A stretch of 37,627 bases of DNA from Firmicutes bacterium UBA3572 (GTDB taxonomy: Bacteria > Bacillota > Desulfotomaculia > Desulfotomaculales > Desulforudaceae). Where the stretch lies: the NCBI GenBank assembly GCA_002375985.1, contig DFNH01000007.1, forward strand, positions 1-37,627, given 5' to 3'. The notes beneath the pieces are model-generated. The model ran no database searches. It worked only from the letters and a program-made list of their open reading frames with translations, and was not told where the DNA came from. Positions within the stretch are counted from its first letter, which is position 1, and every line of letters starts with the position of its first letter. Positions 7,077 through 15,476 of the stretch are shown piece after piece. The position numbers and the translations under genes were made by a program.

Positions 7077-9500
7077 TTATTCATCCGGGTGTACCCGGGC
7101 GACGGACACCACCGCGTCGCCGTCGTCGAGGCGCATCAAACGAACGCCCTGGGCCGAGCGTCCGAATGTGGGAATCTCCCGGGTTCGCAAGCGGATCAGA
7201 ATACCGCTCCGGCTAACTATGAATACTTCCTCGTCCCGCGCCACGATGCTGATGGAAACCACCGGACCGTTACGGTCGCTGACCCGGGTGGCCAGCAACC
7301 CCCGTCCGGCCCGGCCTTGGCGGCGGAAAAGGTCCAGCGGCGTTATCTTGCCGTAACCCTTCTCGTTGACCACCAAAAGCTGTTTTTGGGGATCAACGAT
7401 ATCCATTCCGATCACCGCGTCACCTTCGTCCACCACGATCCCGCGCACACCCCGCGCGGTACGGCCCATGGGTCGCACCTCGTCTTCCTTAAAGCGGATC
7501 GCCAGACCGTTTCTGGTACCCAGGATCACTTCCGCACCACCGTCGGTAATTTTCACGTCCACCAGTTCGTCGCCCTCATCCAGATTGAGGGCCACCAGCC
7601 CGTCCCGCCGCACCGAACCGTATTCTCCCAACGGCGTTTTTTTCACCGTTCCTTTTTGGGTCACCATGAACAGATAGGCATCCTGGGTGTATTCACTCAC
7701 CGGGATAACGGCGGTGATGCGTTCGCCGCCCGCCAAAGGAATCAGGTTCACGAGGGCCGTCCCTCGGGCGTGGCGGCCCGCTTCGGGTATTTCATACACC
7801 TTCAGCCGGTAAACTTTGCCGCGCTCGGTGAAGAACAAAAGGTAATCATGCGTCTTGGACACGAAGAGGTGACGCACGAAGTCTTGCACCTTGGGTTCCA
7901 CACCTGTAATCCCGCGGCCGCCGCGCTTCTGACTGCGGTAAACGGACGGCGCCATACGCTTAATGTAGCCTTCGTTGGTGAGGATGATCACCGCATCCTC
8001 CTGCGGGATTAGGTCCTCGGGGTTGAAATTAACTTCTTCGTCGGTGATGAGGGTACGCCGAGGATCGGCAAAGGCGTCCCGCACCTTGATCATTTCTTCC
8101 TTTACGATGCCGAGGATCTTCATCTCGTCGGCCAGCACATCCTCCAGGTAGGCAATGCGCGCCACCAGGTCCTTGTATTCCTCCTCCAGTTTATCCCGCT
8201 CCAGAGCGGTCAGTCGCTGCAGGCGCATGTCCAGGATGGCCTGGGCCTGTTTTTCGCTCAGGTTGAAGTTCTCCATCAGGTTCCGACGCGCTTCGGCCAC
8301 GTCTTGACTGCGCCGGATGGTCCGGATGACTTCATCCAGGTGGGTCAGGGCGATGCGCAGCCCCTCCACGATGTGCAGGCGGGTCCGGGCTTGGGCCAGC
8401 AGGTAGCGTGAGCGGCGGGTGATAACCTCTTTTTGATGGGCAAGATAGTGTTCCAGCACTTCCTTAAGGCTAAGCGTCCGGGGCTGGCCGTCCACCAGAG
8501 CCAGCATATTCACGCCGAAGCTTTCCTGAAGCTGGGTATGCTTGTATAAGAGGTTTAAGACCACCTGCGGTTTGGCTTCCCGCCGGAGTTCGATCACCAC
8601 GCGCATTCCCCGGCGGTCGGACTCGTCACGCAGATCGGCAATGCCTTCGATCTTCTTTTCGCGCACCAGGGCGGCGATCTTCTCCACCAGCCGGGCTTTA
8701 TTTACCTGATAGGGAAGCTCTGTGATGACAATCCTCTGCTTATTTCCGTGCTTCTCGATCTCGGCCACACCACGGGTCTTGATGCTGCCGCGGCCGGTGC
8801 GGTAAGCCTCCAGAATGCCCTCCCGTCCCATGATCCGGCCGCCCGTTGGAAAGTCGGGCCCGGGAATCAGGCGCATTAGCTCTTCTACGGTCGCCTCCGG
8901 GTTGTCGGCCAGGTACACCAGGCCGCTGATGACCTCCCTCAGGTTGTGCGGCGGGATATTGGTCGCCATGCCCACCGCGATCCCGGCCGAACCGTTCACC
9001 AGCAAGTTAGGAATTCGCGACGGCAGCACCACCGGTTCCTGCTCGCTACCGTCATAGTTAGGAACGAAGTCAACCGTTTCCTTGTCGATGTCGGCCAACA
9101 TCAGATCGGTGATCTTAGCCATGCGCACTTCCGTGTACCGCATGGCCGCGGCCGCGTCGCCGTCGATAGAGCCGAAATTCCCATGGCCGTCCACCAGGGG
9201 GTAACGGCAGGCGAAATCCTGGGCCAGCCGCACCAGGGTGTCGTAAACGGCGGCATCGCCGTGCGGGTGGTACTTGGACAGCACCTCGCCCACCACGTAA
9301 GCCGACTTGCGGTGGGGCTTGTCCGCCGTTAATCCCAGGCTGTGCATGGCGTAAAGAATCCGCCGGTGCACCGGTTTGAGACCGTCCCGCACGTCGGGCA
9401 AAGCCCGTCCCACAATGACACTCATGGCGTAATCTAGGTAGGACTGTTTGAGTTCCTGGTTAATGTCTACGGGTACAACTTTTCCCGGGTCGGCAGCCAA
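7077..9500 (-). CDS. gyrA: DNA gyrase subunit A
   Basis: GyrA is the DNA cleavage and rejoining subunit of gyrase. The 807-aa protein has the N-terminal VDINQELKQSYLDYAMSVIVGRALPDVRDGLKPVHRR, the quinolone-resistance region HPHGDAAVYDTLVRLAQDF, and the catalytic tyrosine in AAAMRYTEVRMAK (about residue 122). A coiled-coil neck follows, then the C-terminal beta-pinwheel with a GyrA-box-like QKRGGRG and repeated R(G/A)V-type blades. The TTG at 9500 is preceded by AGGGAG. Unusually for Firmicutes it is separated from gyrB by pyrE and a small membrane protein gene. Confidence 0.97.
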   Translation of the reverse strand: MAADPGKVVPVDINQELKQSYLDYAMSVIVGRALPDVRDGLKPVHRRILYAMHSLGLTADKPHRKSAYVVGEVLSKYHPHGDAAVYDTLVRLAQDFACRYPLVDGHGNFGSIDGDAAAAMRYTEVRMAKITDLMLADIDKETVDFVPNYDGSEQEPVVLPSRIPNLLVNGSAGIAVGMATNIPPHNLREVISGLVYLADNPEATVEELMRLIPGPDFPTGGRIMGREGILEAYRTGRGSIKTRGVAEIEKHGNKQRIVITELPYQVNKARLVEKIAALVREKKIEGIADLRDESDRRGMRVVIELRREAKPQVVLNLLYKHTQLQESFGVNMLALVDGQPRTLSLKEVLEHYLAHQKEVITRRSRYLLAQARTRLHIVEGLRIALTHLDEVIRTIRRSQDVAEARRNLMENFNLSEKQAQAILDMRLQRLTALERDKLEEEYKDLVARIAYLEDVLADEMKILGIVKEEMIKVRDAFADPRRTLITDEEVNFNPEDLIPQEDAVIILTNEGYIKRMAPSVYRSQKRGGRGITGVEPKVQDFVRHLFVSKTHDYLLFFTERGKVYRLKVYEIPEAGRHARGTALVNLIPLAGGERITAVIPVSEYTQDAYLFMVTQKGTVKKTPLGEYGSVRRDGLVALNLDEGDELVDVKITDGGAEVILGTRNGLAIRFKEDEVRPMGRTARGVRGIVVDEGDAVIGMDIVDPQKQLLVVNEKGYGKITPLDLFRRQGRAGRGLLATRVSDRNGPVVSISIVARDEEVFIVSRSGILIRLRTREIPTFGRSAQGVRLMRLDDGDAVVSVARVHPDE

Positions 9501-9546
9501 ACACTTTCACTCCCTGTGCAGAAAAAAATGAGACAATCTGTCCAGT

Positions 9547-9575
9547 ATTATACCAGAAACCGACCCGAACCCAAA
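9547..9575 (-). promoter_or_regulatory. Sigma-A-type promoter of gyrA
   Basis: TATAAT (9552-9547) on the minus strand is a perfect -10. With a 17-bp spacer the -35 is TTTGGG (9575-9570), which is poor. Two ACTAGAC repeats lie just upstream (about 9588-9602). Confidence 0.6.
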
Positions 9576-9610
9576 CGTTTGCCTGACTAGACCAACTAGA
9601 CTAATAGGCA

Positions 9611-9964
9611 CTAAAAGCGGTCCGCATCGCGCTTGAAACGCGCGGTGCCAATTTTGTCCAGACTGTTGGCCTCCCGCACCCGGCCAAAAATAACCACGCC
9701 GGCCGCGCCCGCCAGCGCGCCGGCCACAAGCCACAAGAGCGGCACCCCGACCGTCGCCGCCACCGGAGCCATTACCCGGGCCACCGGCTCGGTAAGCGAC
9801 AACCAGCGTTCCATCAACACCCCGCCCAGAAAGGCTATGACCACAAAGGCCGTCAACCGCCTTAGACTCAATTCCACCAACGCGTCTGCCCCCTCCGGAC
9901 ATTCTGGCGTCCGGGATCGCTCGCCTTGCGCCGGTGCGCCGGCCGGGACCCGGATCAAGACCAT
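9611..9964 (-). CDS. Hypothetical small membrane protein
   Basis: I do not recognise this 117-aa protein. After a 35-residue polar N-terminus it has a hydrophobic segment (LTAFVVIAFLGGVLMERWL, about residues 38-56) and a longer alanine/valine-rich one (about 62-92, ending AGALAGAAGVVIFGRV), then a charged C-terminal tail. The predicted topology is two membrane spans with both ends on the same side. The ATG at 9964 lacks a clear ribosome-binding site, so the true start may be internal. An 18-bp palindrome (TTACAT/ATGTAA, 9979-9996) lies just upstream. It sits between pyrE and gyrA and could be co-transcribed with gyrA. Confidence 0.55.
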   Translation of the reverse strand: MVLIRVPAGAPAQGERSRTPECPEGADALVELSLRRLTAFVVIAFLGGVLMERWLSLTEPVARVMAPVAATVGVPLLWLVAGALAGAAGVVIFGRVREANSLDKIGTARFKRDADRF

Positions 9965-9978
9965 ATGCTTTTGGCTGG

Positions 9979-9996
9979 TTACATATTACCATGTAA
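9979..9996. promoter_or_regulatory. Palindrome upstream of the small membrane protein
   Basis: TTACAT and ATGTAA form a perfect 6-bp inverted repeat around ATTACC, 15 bp upstream of the start at 9964. It could be an operator for a dimeric repressor; nothing in the window identifies the regulator. Confidence 0.3.
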
Positions 9997-10118
9997 TGGC
10001 AAATAGCATATAGGCGCGTCAGCGCCGAATACCCGCTGCTCAGCACCCGCTAGCTCTCCCCCTGGACTTTTTCCGAGCCTATATTATTTGGTAGATTTTT
10101 CTAATAAATGAAACGGCC

Positions 10119-10148
10119 TGTGGATCAGGAGGATAACTCTGTGGATAA
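10119..10148 (-). other. Two DnaA-box-like sites next to an AT-rich tract, between pyrE and the gyrA side
   Basis: TGTGGATAA (10140-10148) is the exact complement of the consensus DnaA box TTATCCACA. TGTGGATCA (10119-10127) has one mismatch and starts 21 bp away. The flank 10079-10110 is AT-rich (TATATTATTTGG, TTTTTCTAATAAATG) against a GC-rich background. The gene-free stretch 9997-10182 holds nothing else that I can see. Confidence 0.6.
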
Positions 10149-10182
10149 ATAAACGGGCTGGACCCGGGGTTCTACATGAAGA

Positions 10183-10207
10183 GGCACCGGTGGAAAAAAC
10201 CGGTGCC
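10183..10207 (-). terminator. Hairpin after pyrE
   Basis: A perfect 9-bp stem, GGCACCGGT (10183-10191) with ACCGGTGCC (10199-10207), loop GGAAAAA, lies 13 bp past the pyrE stop. The following minus-strand bases (TCTTCATG) are only weakly T-rich. Confidence 0.6.
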
Positions 10208-10220
10208 CTTACACGGTAAG

Positions 10221-10826
10221 TCAGCGTTCGATCCCAAAGTCTTCCACGGTAAAGATGGGAGCGACCGGAATGCCTTTTTCTTGCAAAAACTCGGTGCCGC
10301 CTTCGCGGCGGTCGATCAGCACCACCGCCAGGGCCACTTCACAACCGGCCTCCTGCACGGCTTCTATGGCGGTGTAGAGCGAACCGCCGGTGGTCAGCAC
10401 GTCGTCGACCACCGCCACGCGTGTGCCGGGTGAAAGCGGCGGTCCCTCGATCCGCCTCCGCTTGCCGTACTGCTTCGCGTCCTTACGTACCAGGAAAAGA
10501 CCCACATCCAGCCGCTGAAGTGCACACATCACCGCCACCGCCCCGATGATCGGGTCGGCGCCGATGATTGGGCCGCCTATGGCCTGGACGTCCCGGCCCT
10601 CTACCTTGTCCAACACGGCCCGGGCCACCAGGTACGCCCCTTCCGGATGCAGCGTCACCTGCTTGCCATCAAAGTAATAGGTGGTCTTTTTGCCGGACGA
10701 GAGCACAAAATCGCCCCACTGGAAGGCGCGCTCCCACAGCAGCCGATGCAAGGCCTCACGGTCTGCGGGGGTAAAATACGGGGTGAAGCCTTCCAGCGAT
10801 GCGTTATTGTTGTTTTTAGATGTCAA
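10221..10826 (-). CDS. pyrE: Orotate phosphoribosyltransferase
   Basis: PyrE joins orotate and PRPP to give orotidine 5'-phosphate in pyrimidine synthesis. The 201-aa protein has FVLSSGKKTTYYFDGKQV (orotate-side loop), the catalytic lysine region RKDAKQYGKRRRIEG, and the PRPP motif RVAVVDDVLTTGGS. I set the start at TTG 10826 because GGGAGG stands about 9 bp before it; the open frame continues to 10877 but that part is gyrB coding sequence. The gene therefore overlaps gyrB by 11 bp. A pyrE coupled to gyrB rather than to other pyr genes is unusual. Confidence 0.9.
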   Translation of the reverse strand: MTSKNNNNASLEGFTPYFTPADREALHRLLWERAFQWGDFVLSSGKKTTYYFDGKQVTLHPEGAYLVARAVLDKVEGRDVQAIGGPIIGADPIIGAVAVMCALQRLDVGLFLVRKDAKQYGKRRRIEGPPLSPGTRVAVVDDVLTTGGSLYTAIEAVQEAGCEVALAVVLIDRREGGTEFLQEKGIPVAPIFTVEDFGIER

Positions 10827-12720
10827 GATTACGAACCTCCCGAGCGTGGCACTGGATAAACTCGCGCCGGGGCTCAACCTGTTCGCCCATCAGGGTGGAA
10901 AACAGTTGCTCCGCGGCCAGAGCATCCTCCAGGGTGACCCGAAGCATCGTACGGCTCGCAGGGTTCATGGTGGTTTCCCAAAGCTGTTCAGGGTTCATCT
11001 CCCCGAGACCCTTATACCGTTGGATATGAAAGTCGCGACCCATTTCCCGCAAAAAGCTCTCCAACTGTTCGTCACTGTAGAGGTAGGTCACTTCCTTTTT
11101 CCCCTTTTTGGGCGTTACTTTGTAGAGCGGCGGCTGGGCAATATACACGTAGCCGGCGTCGATTAACGGCTTCATGTACCGGTAAAAAAAGGTTAGCAGG
11201 AGAGTGCGGATGTGGGCCCCATCTACGTCGGCATCGGTCATGATGATGATGCGGTGGTAACGGGCCTTGGACAGTTCGAAATCTTCCATAATCCCGGTAC
11301 CGATGGCCGTAATGAGCGCCCGGATCTCCTCGTTACCTAAAAGCTTGTCCCGACGCGCTTTCTCCGCGTTCAAGATCTTACCCCGCAGGGGCAGCACGGC
11401 CTGAAACTCCCGGTCCCGCCCCTGTTTAGCCGAACCGCCGGCCGAATCACCCTCTACCAGGTACAGTTCGGTACGGCGCGGATCACGCGACGCGCAATCG
11501 GCCAGTTTACCGGGCAGCGTGGAATGTTCCAGAAAGTTTTTGCGCTTGGTCAACTCCCGCGCGCGCCGGGCCGCCTCCCGGGCCCGCGAAGCCAGGATCA
11601 CCCGCTGCACAATGCGCCGGGCCTCGGCCGGATGCTCCTCCAGATAGCTGGTCAGCATCTGGGAAACGACCCAATCCAAAACGCCCCGAACCTCACTGTT
11701 ACCCAGCTTGGTCTTGGTCTGGCCTTCAAACTGCGGTTCGGGCACCTTGACGTTGATCACGGCCGTCAAGCCTTCACGGATGTCCTCACCGGTAAAGGCC
11801 CCGTTTTTGATCAGGTTGTGCTTGCGGGCGTAATCATTGATGGTGCGCGTCAGAGCGGCCTTAAACCCGGACTCGTGCGTGCCACCGTCAACGGTGTGAA
11901 TGGTATTGGCGTAGGACAGGATCAATTCGCGATCCGCATTCACGTATTGTAAGGCCACTTCCGCGAAAATACCCTGTTTGCTGTCCTGGATGTAAATCGG
12001 GTCCTCGGGCAACACTTCCTTGTGCAGGTTAAGGTGACGCACGTAATCCCGGATGCCTCCGGCGTGTTGGAATACTTTTTCTTTGCCGCTCCGCTCGTCG
12101 CGCAGGACTAGGGTGATACCGGCATTTAGAAAAGCCAATTCGCGTAACCGCTTGTGCACAATGTCGTACTGAAATTCCACTTCTTCAAAGATCTTCGGGT
12201 CGGGCTTGAAGGTGACCCGGGTACCCGTGTCGTCGGCTTCCCCGAGCAGTTCCAACTCACTGACCGGCTCCCCACGCCGAAAGGCTTGCCGGTACCGGTA
12301 ACCTTCACGCTTGACCTCCACCTCCATCCATTCCGCCAGGGCATTCACTACCGAGACCCCCACACCGTGCAGGCCGCCCGAAATCTTATACAGTGTGCCG
12401 CCGAACTTGCCGCCGGCGTGGAGCCTGGTCAAAACCACCTCCAGGGCTGGCCGGCCGACCTGCGGGTGGATGTCTACGGGTATGCCGCGGCCGTTATCCG
12501 CGATGGTCACCGCGTTCCCCCGGTGGATGGTAACTTCGATATAATCACAAAATCCGGCCAGGGCTTCGTCAATACTGTTATCCACCACCTCAAAAATCAA
12601 GTGGTGCAAGCCCCGCGTGCCGGTTGAACCGATGTACATTCCGGGCCGTTTGCGTACCGCCTCCAGACCTTCTAAAATCTGGATATCCTCCGCCCGGTAC
12701 TCGGAATAACTTTTGTCCAA
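10816..12720 (-). CDS. gyrB: DNA gyrase subunit B
   Basis: GyrB is the ATPase subunit of gyrase. The 634-aa protein has the GHKL ATPase site (EVVDNSIDEALAG, DNGRGIPVDIH, GGLHGVGVSVVNAL), the transducer domain, and the TOPRIM motifs (YLVEGDSAGGSAKQGRDR and IIIMTDADVDGAHI). It ends with the usual RYKGLGEMNPEQLWETTMNP tail. The length is standard for Gram-positive GyrB, without the Gram-negative insert. Start TTG at 12720 follows GGAAAGGA. Confidence 0.97.
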   Translation of the reverse strand: MDKSYSEYRAEDIQILEGLEAVRKRPGMYIGSTGTRGLHHLIFEVVDNSIDEALAGFCDYIEVTIHRGNAVTIADNGRGIPVDIHPQVGRPALEVVLTRLHAGGKFGGTLYKISGGLHGVGVSVVNALAEWMEVEVKREGYRYRQAFRRGEPVSELELLGEADDTGTRVTFKPDPKIFEEVEFQYDIVHKRLRELAFLNAGITLVLRDERSGKEKVFQHAGGIRDYVRHLNLHKEVLPEDPIYIQDSKQGIFAEVALQYVNADRELILSYANTIHTVDGGTHESGFKAALTRTINDYARKHNLIKNGAFTGEDIREGLTAVINVKVPEPQFEGQTKTKLGNSEVRGVLDWVVSQMLTSYLEEHPAEARRIVQRVILASRAREAARRARELTKRKNFLEHSTLPGKLADCASRDPRRTELYLVEGDSAGGSAKQGRDREFQAVLPLRGKILNAEKARRDKLLGNEEIRALITAIGTGIMEDFELSKARYHRIIIMTDADVDGAHIRTLLLTFFYRYMKPLIDAGYVYIAQPPLYKVTPKKGKKEVTYLYSDEQLESFLREMGRDFHIQRYKGLGEMNPEQLWETTMNPASRTMLRVTLEDALAAEQLFSTLMGEQVEPRREFIQCHAREVRNLDI

Positions 12721-12833
12721 ATCCTTTCCACTCCCCTGTTTTTACGACTCTAACCTTTAATGTTACCATAAAACGACATGTAGATAAAATGTGGCCGGAT
12801 CCAAAATAAAAAATCAAACATTAAACACAAAAA

Positions 12834-13094
12834 CTACGGTTCATACTGACCGGGATCTCCGGACAACGCCCGTTTTTTTAGTGTGCCGCAGGATATGGGT
12901 GAAAGATATACCTTTTCACCGGTGATCACGTAGGAGCGGGCCCTGTCCGGATCGCCAATGGTATGGAGTATCCCTTGGTTACGCGCCATATTGATAAAAT
13001 CTCGCGTCGCGTTCACCATCCCGGTCTGCACGTCCAGGATGGCGACAACTTTGTTTTTGGGTACCGTCACGTCGGCGCCTAAATGTAAAAACAT
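12834..13094 (-). CDS. remB: RemB/YaaB-type extracellular matrix regulator family protein
   Basis: The 86-aa protein matches the small family found between recF and gyrB in Firmicutes (YaaB of Bacillus). It begins with MFLHLGADVTVPKNKVVAILD and contains ITGEKVYLSPISCGTLKKR. RemB in Bacillus is linked to biofilm matrix regulation and is distantly related to the DNA-binding RemA. It begins 2 bp after the recF stop and is transcribed with it. The name rests on family and location; the function here is untested. Confidence 0.85.
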   Translation of the reverse strand: MFLHLGADVTVPKNKVVAILDVQTGMVNATRDFINMARNQGILHTIGDPDRARSYVITGEKVYLSPISCGTLKKRALSGDPGQYEP

Positions 13095-13096
13095 AC

Positions 13097-14185
13097 CTAT
13101 TCGCGCTCCTTTCTGATGACTCCTGATTCTACCCGAAAAACACTGTCCCCCGGAAAAACGCGCTCGCCTGCCGTTAAGAAAACTTGGGCGTGCGTACGGA
13201 CGGTTTCCAGCACCCGGACACGACGCTCCCGGTCGAACTCAAACAACACGTCGTCCAACAGCGCCACCGGTGTTTCCCCGGTGTAACGTTCCCAAAGCGT
13301 AATCTGGGCCAGCTTGAGCGCCAAAACCACCGATCGCTGCTGCCCCTGGGAAGCAAAGGACCGGGCGTCCCGGCCGTTAATGATGAAAGCCAGGTCATCC
13401 AAATGGGGGCCGACCTGGGTACGGCCCAGGCGCAATTCGTCCTGGTGCACCGCCGCAAAGGCGCGGCGCAGGTTTTCCTCCACCGGCGCCCGGCGGTCAT
13501 CATTATTCAGGTTGACCGAACTGCGGTACCTGACCGCCAGATCTTCACCGGCCCAGGCACTAAACAGGCGACAGGCCAAGGGAACAAACTCCCGAAGCAC
13601 CGTCAGGCGGCCCAGGATCACCCCGGCACCGTAGCGGCACAATTGTTCGGTCCACTGGTCCAGAGTCTCCCGCACCGCACGTCCGCCGCGGCGCAAAAGG
13701 TGGTTACGCTGGTGCAGGGCCTGCCGGTACCGTTTTAACGCCTCCACGTAACCGGGAACAAAACAACCAAGTTCCAAATCCAAAAAACGGCGGCGGGCAC
13801 TGGGCGCACCCTTTACCAACTGCAAGTCGTCCGGGGTGAACAACACCACGCCGAACTGCCGGCCAAGCTCGGTCTGGGCCACGGGCTTTCCCGCCAGAAG
13901 GATCGTCTTCTCCGAACAGCGCAAATCCACCCGGATCGAAACCGCCCGACCATCTCTTCTTTCTACCTGAACCTCCACAAACCCTTGTTCCTGTCCCCAG
14001 CGTAACACTTCATTAATCCGTGCCGTCCGGAAAGAAAAACCGCGCAGGGCCAGGTACAGGCCCTCGATTAAATTGGTTTTTCCCTGGGCGTTTTTGCCCC
14101 GGATTACGTTTACACCCGGTGCCGGAACAATCTCCAGCGCCGCGTAGTTGCGAAAATTGCGGGCCTTGATCCTGAGTACGCGCAA
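13097..14185 (-). CDS. recF: DNA replication and repair protein RecF
   Basis: RecF is an SMC-like ATPase that loads RecA at gaps with RecO and RecR. The sequence has Walker A GKNAQGKTNLIEG near the N-terminus, the signature SQGQQRSVVLALKLAQ, and Walker B VALLDDVLFEFD. I set the start at TTG 14185 (362 aa): TAGGAGG lies about 10 bp upstream, and LRVLRIKARNFRNY aligns with the usual RecF start. The longer open frame up to 14317 overlaps dnaN and is not needed. Confidence 0.95.
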   Translation of the reverse strand: MRVLRIKARNFRNYAALEIVPAPGVNVIRGKNAQGKTNLIEGLYLALRGFSFRTARINEVLRWGQEQGFVEVQVERRDGRAVSIRVDLRCSEKTILLAGKPVAQTELGRQFGVVLFTPDDLQLVKGAPSARRRFLDLELGCFVPGYVEALKRYRQALHQRNHLLRRGGRAVRETLDQWTEQLCRYGAGVILGRLTVLREFVPLACRLFSAWAGEDLAVRYRSSVNLNNDDRRAPVEENLRRAFAAVHQDELRLGRTQVGPHLDDLAFIINGRDARSFASQGQQRSVVLALKLAQITLWERYTGETPVALLDDVLFEFDRERRVRVLETVRTHAQVFLTAGERVFPGDSVFRVESGVIRKERE

Positions 14186-14196
14186 GCGAGCGCCTC

Positions 14197-15321
14197 CTAA
14201 AAAAGGCGAACCGGGAGTACCAAAGCCAAATAATGGTCCGTGTCCGAAACTGGCCGGAAAATGGCCGGACCGACCGGTCCGTTTAGCTCCAGGACCAGTG
14301 CGGACGTTTCGCACCACCGCAGGGCATCTTCCAGATATTTGGCGTTAAAACTAACCTCCTGGGCTTCCCCTTCGAAGTCCACCGGAATCTCTTCCCAGGC
14401 CGCACCGGTATCCGACTGGGCGGTGATTCGCAAAAGGCCGTTTTCCAGCTGGAAATTGACCACCGGTGAGGTGTCCTGGGCCAGTGTGGCCGCTCGTTCT
14501 ACCGTGCGTAGCAACAACATAGCGTCCAGTCCCGTAATCCTGGCCTGAAAACTGGTGGGAATAACCCGGCGGTAGTCCGGATAGTTGCCGTTGATGACCC
14601 GGCTCAAGAGCTTTGTCGGCCCCACGGTGAAAGAAACGTGGTTTTCGGCCAGCGCCATCCGAAATTTCTCTTCCTCCGTCTGGGCCAAGATGCGTACCAG
14701 TTCGGACAAAGCGCGACCGGAAATGATCACCCTGACCTCCGTTCCGGCTCCACCCGGAAAAGCAACCTGATTCAGCGCCAAGCGGTGGGCATCGGTGGCC
14801 ACCGCCCTGACCTGGTCCCCTTCGATCTCCAGGAGTACCCCGGTAAAAACCGGTCGCAGTTCGTCCTGCCCGACGGCGTAAAGGACCCGCCGAAAGAGAG
14901 CTTGAAAAACATCGCAGGGGGCCTGGAACTCAATCTGTGGCTCTTCTGGTTCGACCGGTCGGGGATACTCAGCCGGATCAAAACCGTTTAAACGTACCCG
15001 CCCCTGACCATAGCTCAGTTCGGTGCTGTTGGTGACCGGGTCAATCGTTAGAACAAGCGGTGAATCCGAAAGACGCCGGACGACTTCGGCCAATTGTTTC
15101 GTCGGCAGTACCACGCTTGCTTGACAATCGCCTGTTACCGGTATTACCGGTATGGTCCGGCTAATGGTCAAGTCCATATTGCTCCCCGTAAGCGTGGCCG
15201 TCCCCGGAGCAAATTCAAAAAGTATACCTGAGAGTATGGCCAGTGGACTTTTGGGGGCTACGGCCCGCTGGACGGTACTGATACCGGCCTGGAGATTGTC
15301 TGGCGTGGTTTGAAAACGCAT
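14197..15321 (-). CDS. dnaN: DNA polymerase III beta subunit (sliding clamp)
   Basis: The 374-aa protein is the processivity clamp that encircles DNA as a dimer. It has the three-fold repeated clamp domains, beginning MRFQTTPDNLQAGISTVQRAVAPKSPLAILSGI and ending LALVLPVRLF, a normal clamp terminus. ATG at 15321 follows GGGAGG by about 12 bp. It lies between dnaA and recF as in most bacteria; the small S4-domain gene (yaaA) often found between dnaN and recF is absent. Confidence 0.97.
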   Translation of the reverse strand: MRFQTTPDNLQAGISTVQRAVAPKSPLAILSGILFEFAPGTATLTGSNMDLTISRTIPVIPVTGDCQASVVLPTKQLAEVVRRLSDSPLVLTIDPVTNSTELSYGQGRVRLNGFDPAEYPRPVEPEEPQIEFQAPCDVFQALFRRVLYAVGQDELRPVFTGVLLEIEGDQVRAVATDAHRLALNQVAFPGGAGTEVRVIISGRALSELVRILAQTEEEKFRMALAENHVSFTVGPTKLLSRVINGNYPDYRRVIPTSFQARITGLDAMLLLRTVERAATLAQDTSPVVNFQLENGLLRITAQSDTGAAWEEIPVDFEGEAQEVSFNAKYLEDALRWCETSALVLELNGPVGPAIFRPVSDTDHYLALVLPVRLF

Positions 15322-15476
15322 TTACCTGCATCGCCTCCCTGTGGATCCGCAGTGTGCGCGTCGTGGACATGCGCATGCTTTTCATGTGTAGCAGTCCTAG
15401 TAGTAAGGGCTGGTGATATGTGCAAATCGGCTGTGAGACCGGGCGTCGAAATACTTCCCCTTGTGTATAAAGATGT
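15322..15476. other. dnaA-dnaN intergenic region with DnaA-box-like sites
   Basis: TGTGTATAA (15462-15470, complement of TTATACACA, one mismatch from consensus) and TGTGGATCC (15340-15348, two mismatches) lie in this 155-bp gap. It probably corresponds to the second, dnaN-side part of the bipartite Firmicutes origin (incC in Bacillus). I see no gene in it. Confidence 0.55.

Noticed and set aside
6102..8012. 636-codon open frame antisense to pdxS and gyrA
   Set aside because: It covers two clear conserved genes in the opposite strand, has no recognisable domain, and its composition (many His, Pro, Arg) is typical of antisense frames in GC-rich DNA.
9507..10046. 179-codon frame overlapping the small membrane protein
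   Set aside because: Glycine/arginine-rich shadow of the 117-aa frame, which has believable membrane segments.
14186..14317. N-terminal extension of RecF
   Set aside because: Overlaps dnaN coding sequence; TTG 14185 with TAGGAGG matches the family start.
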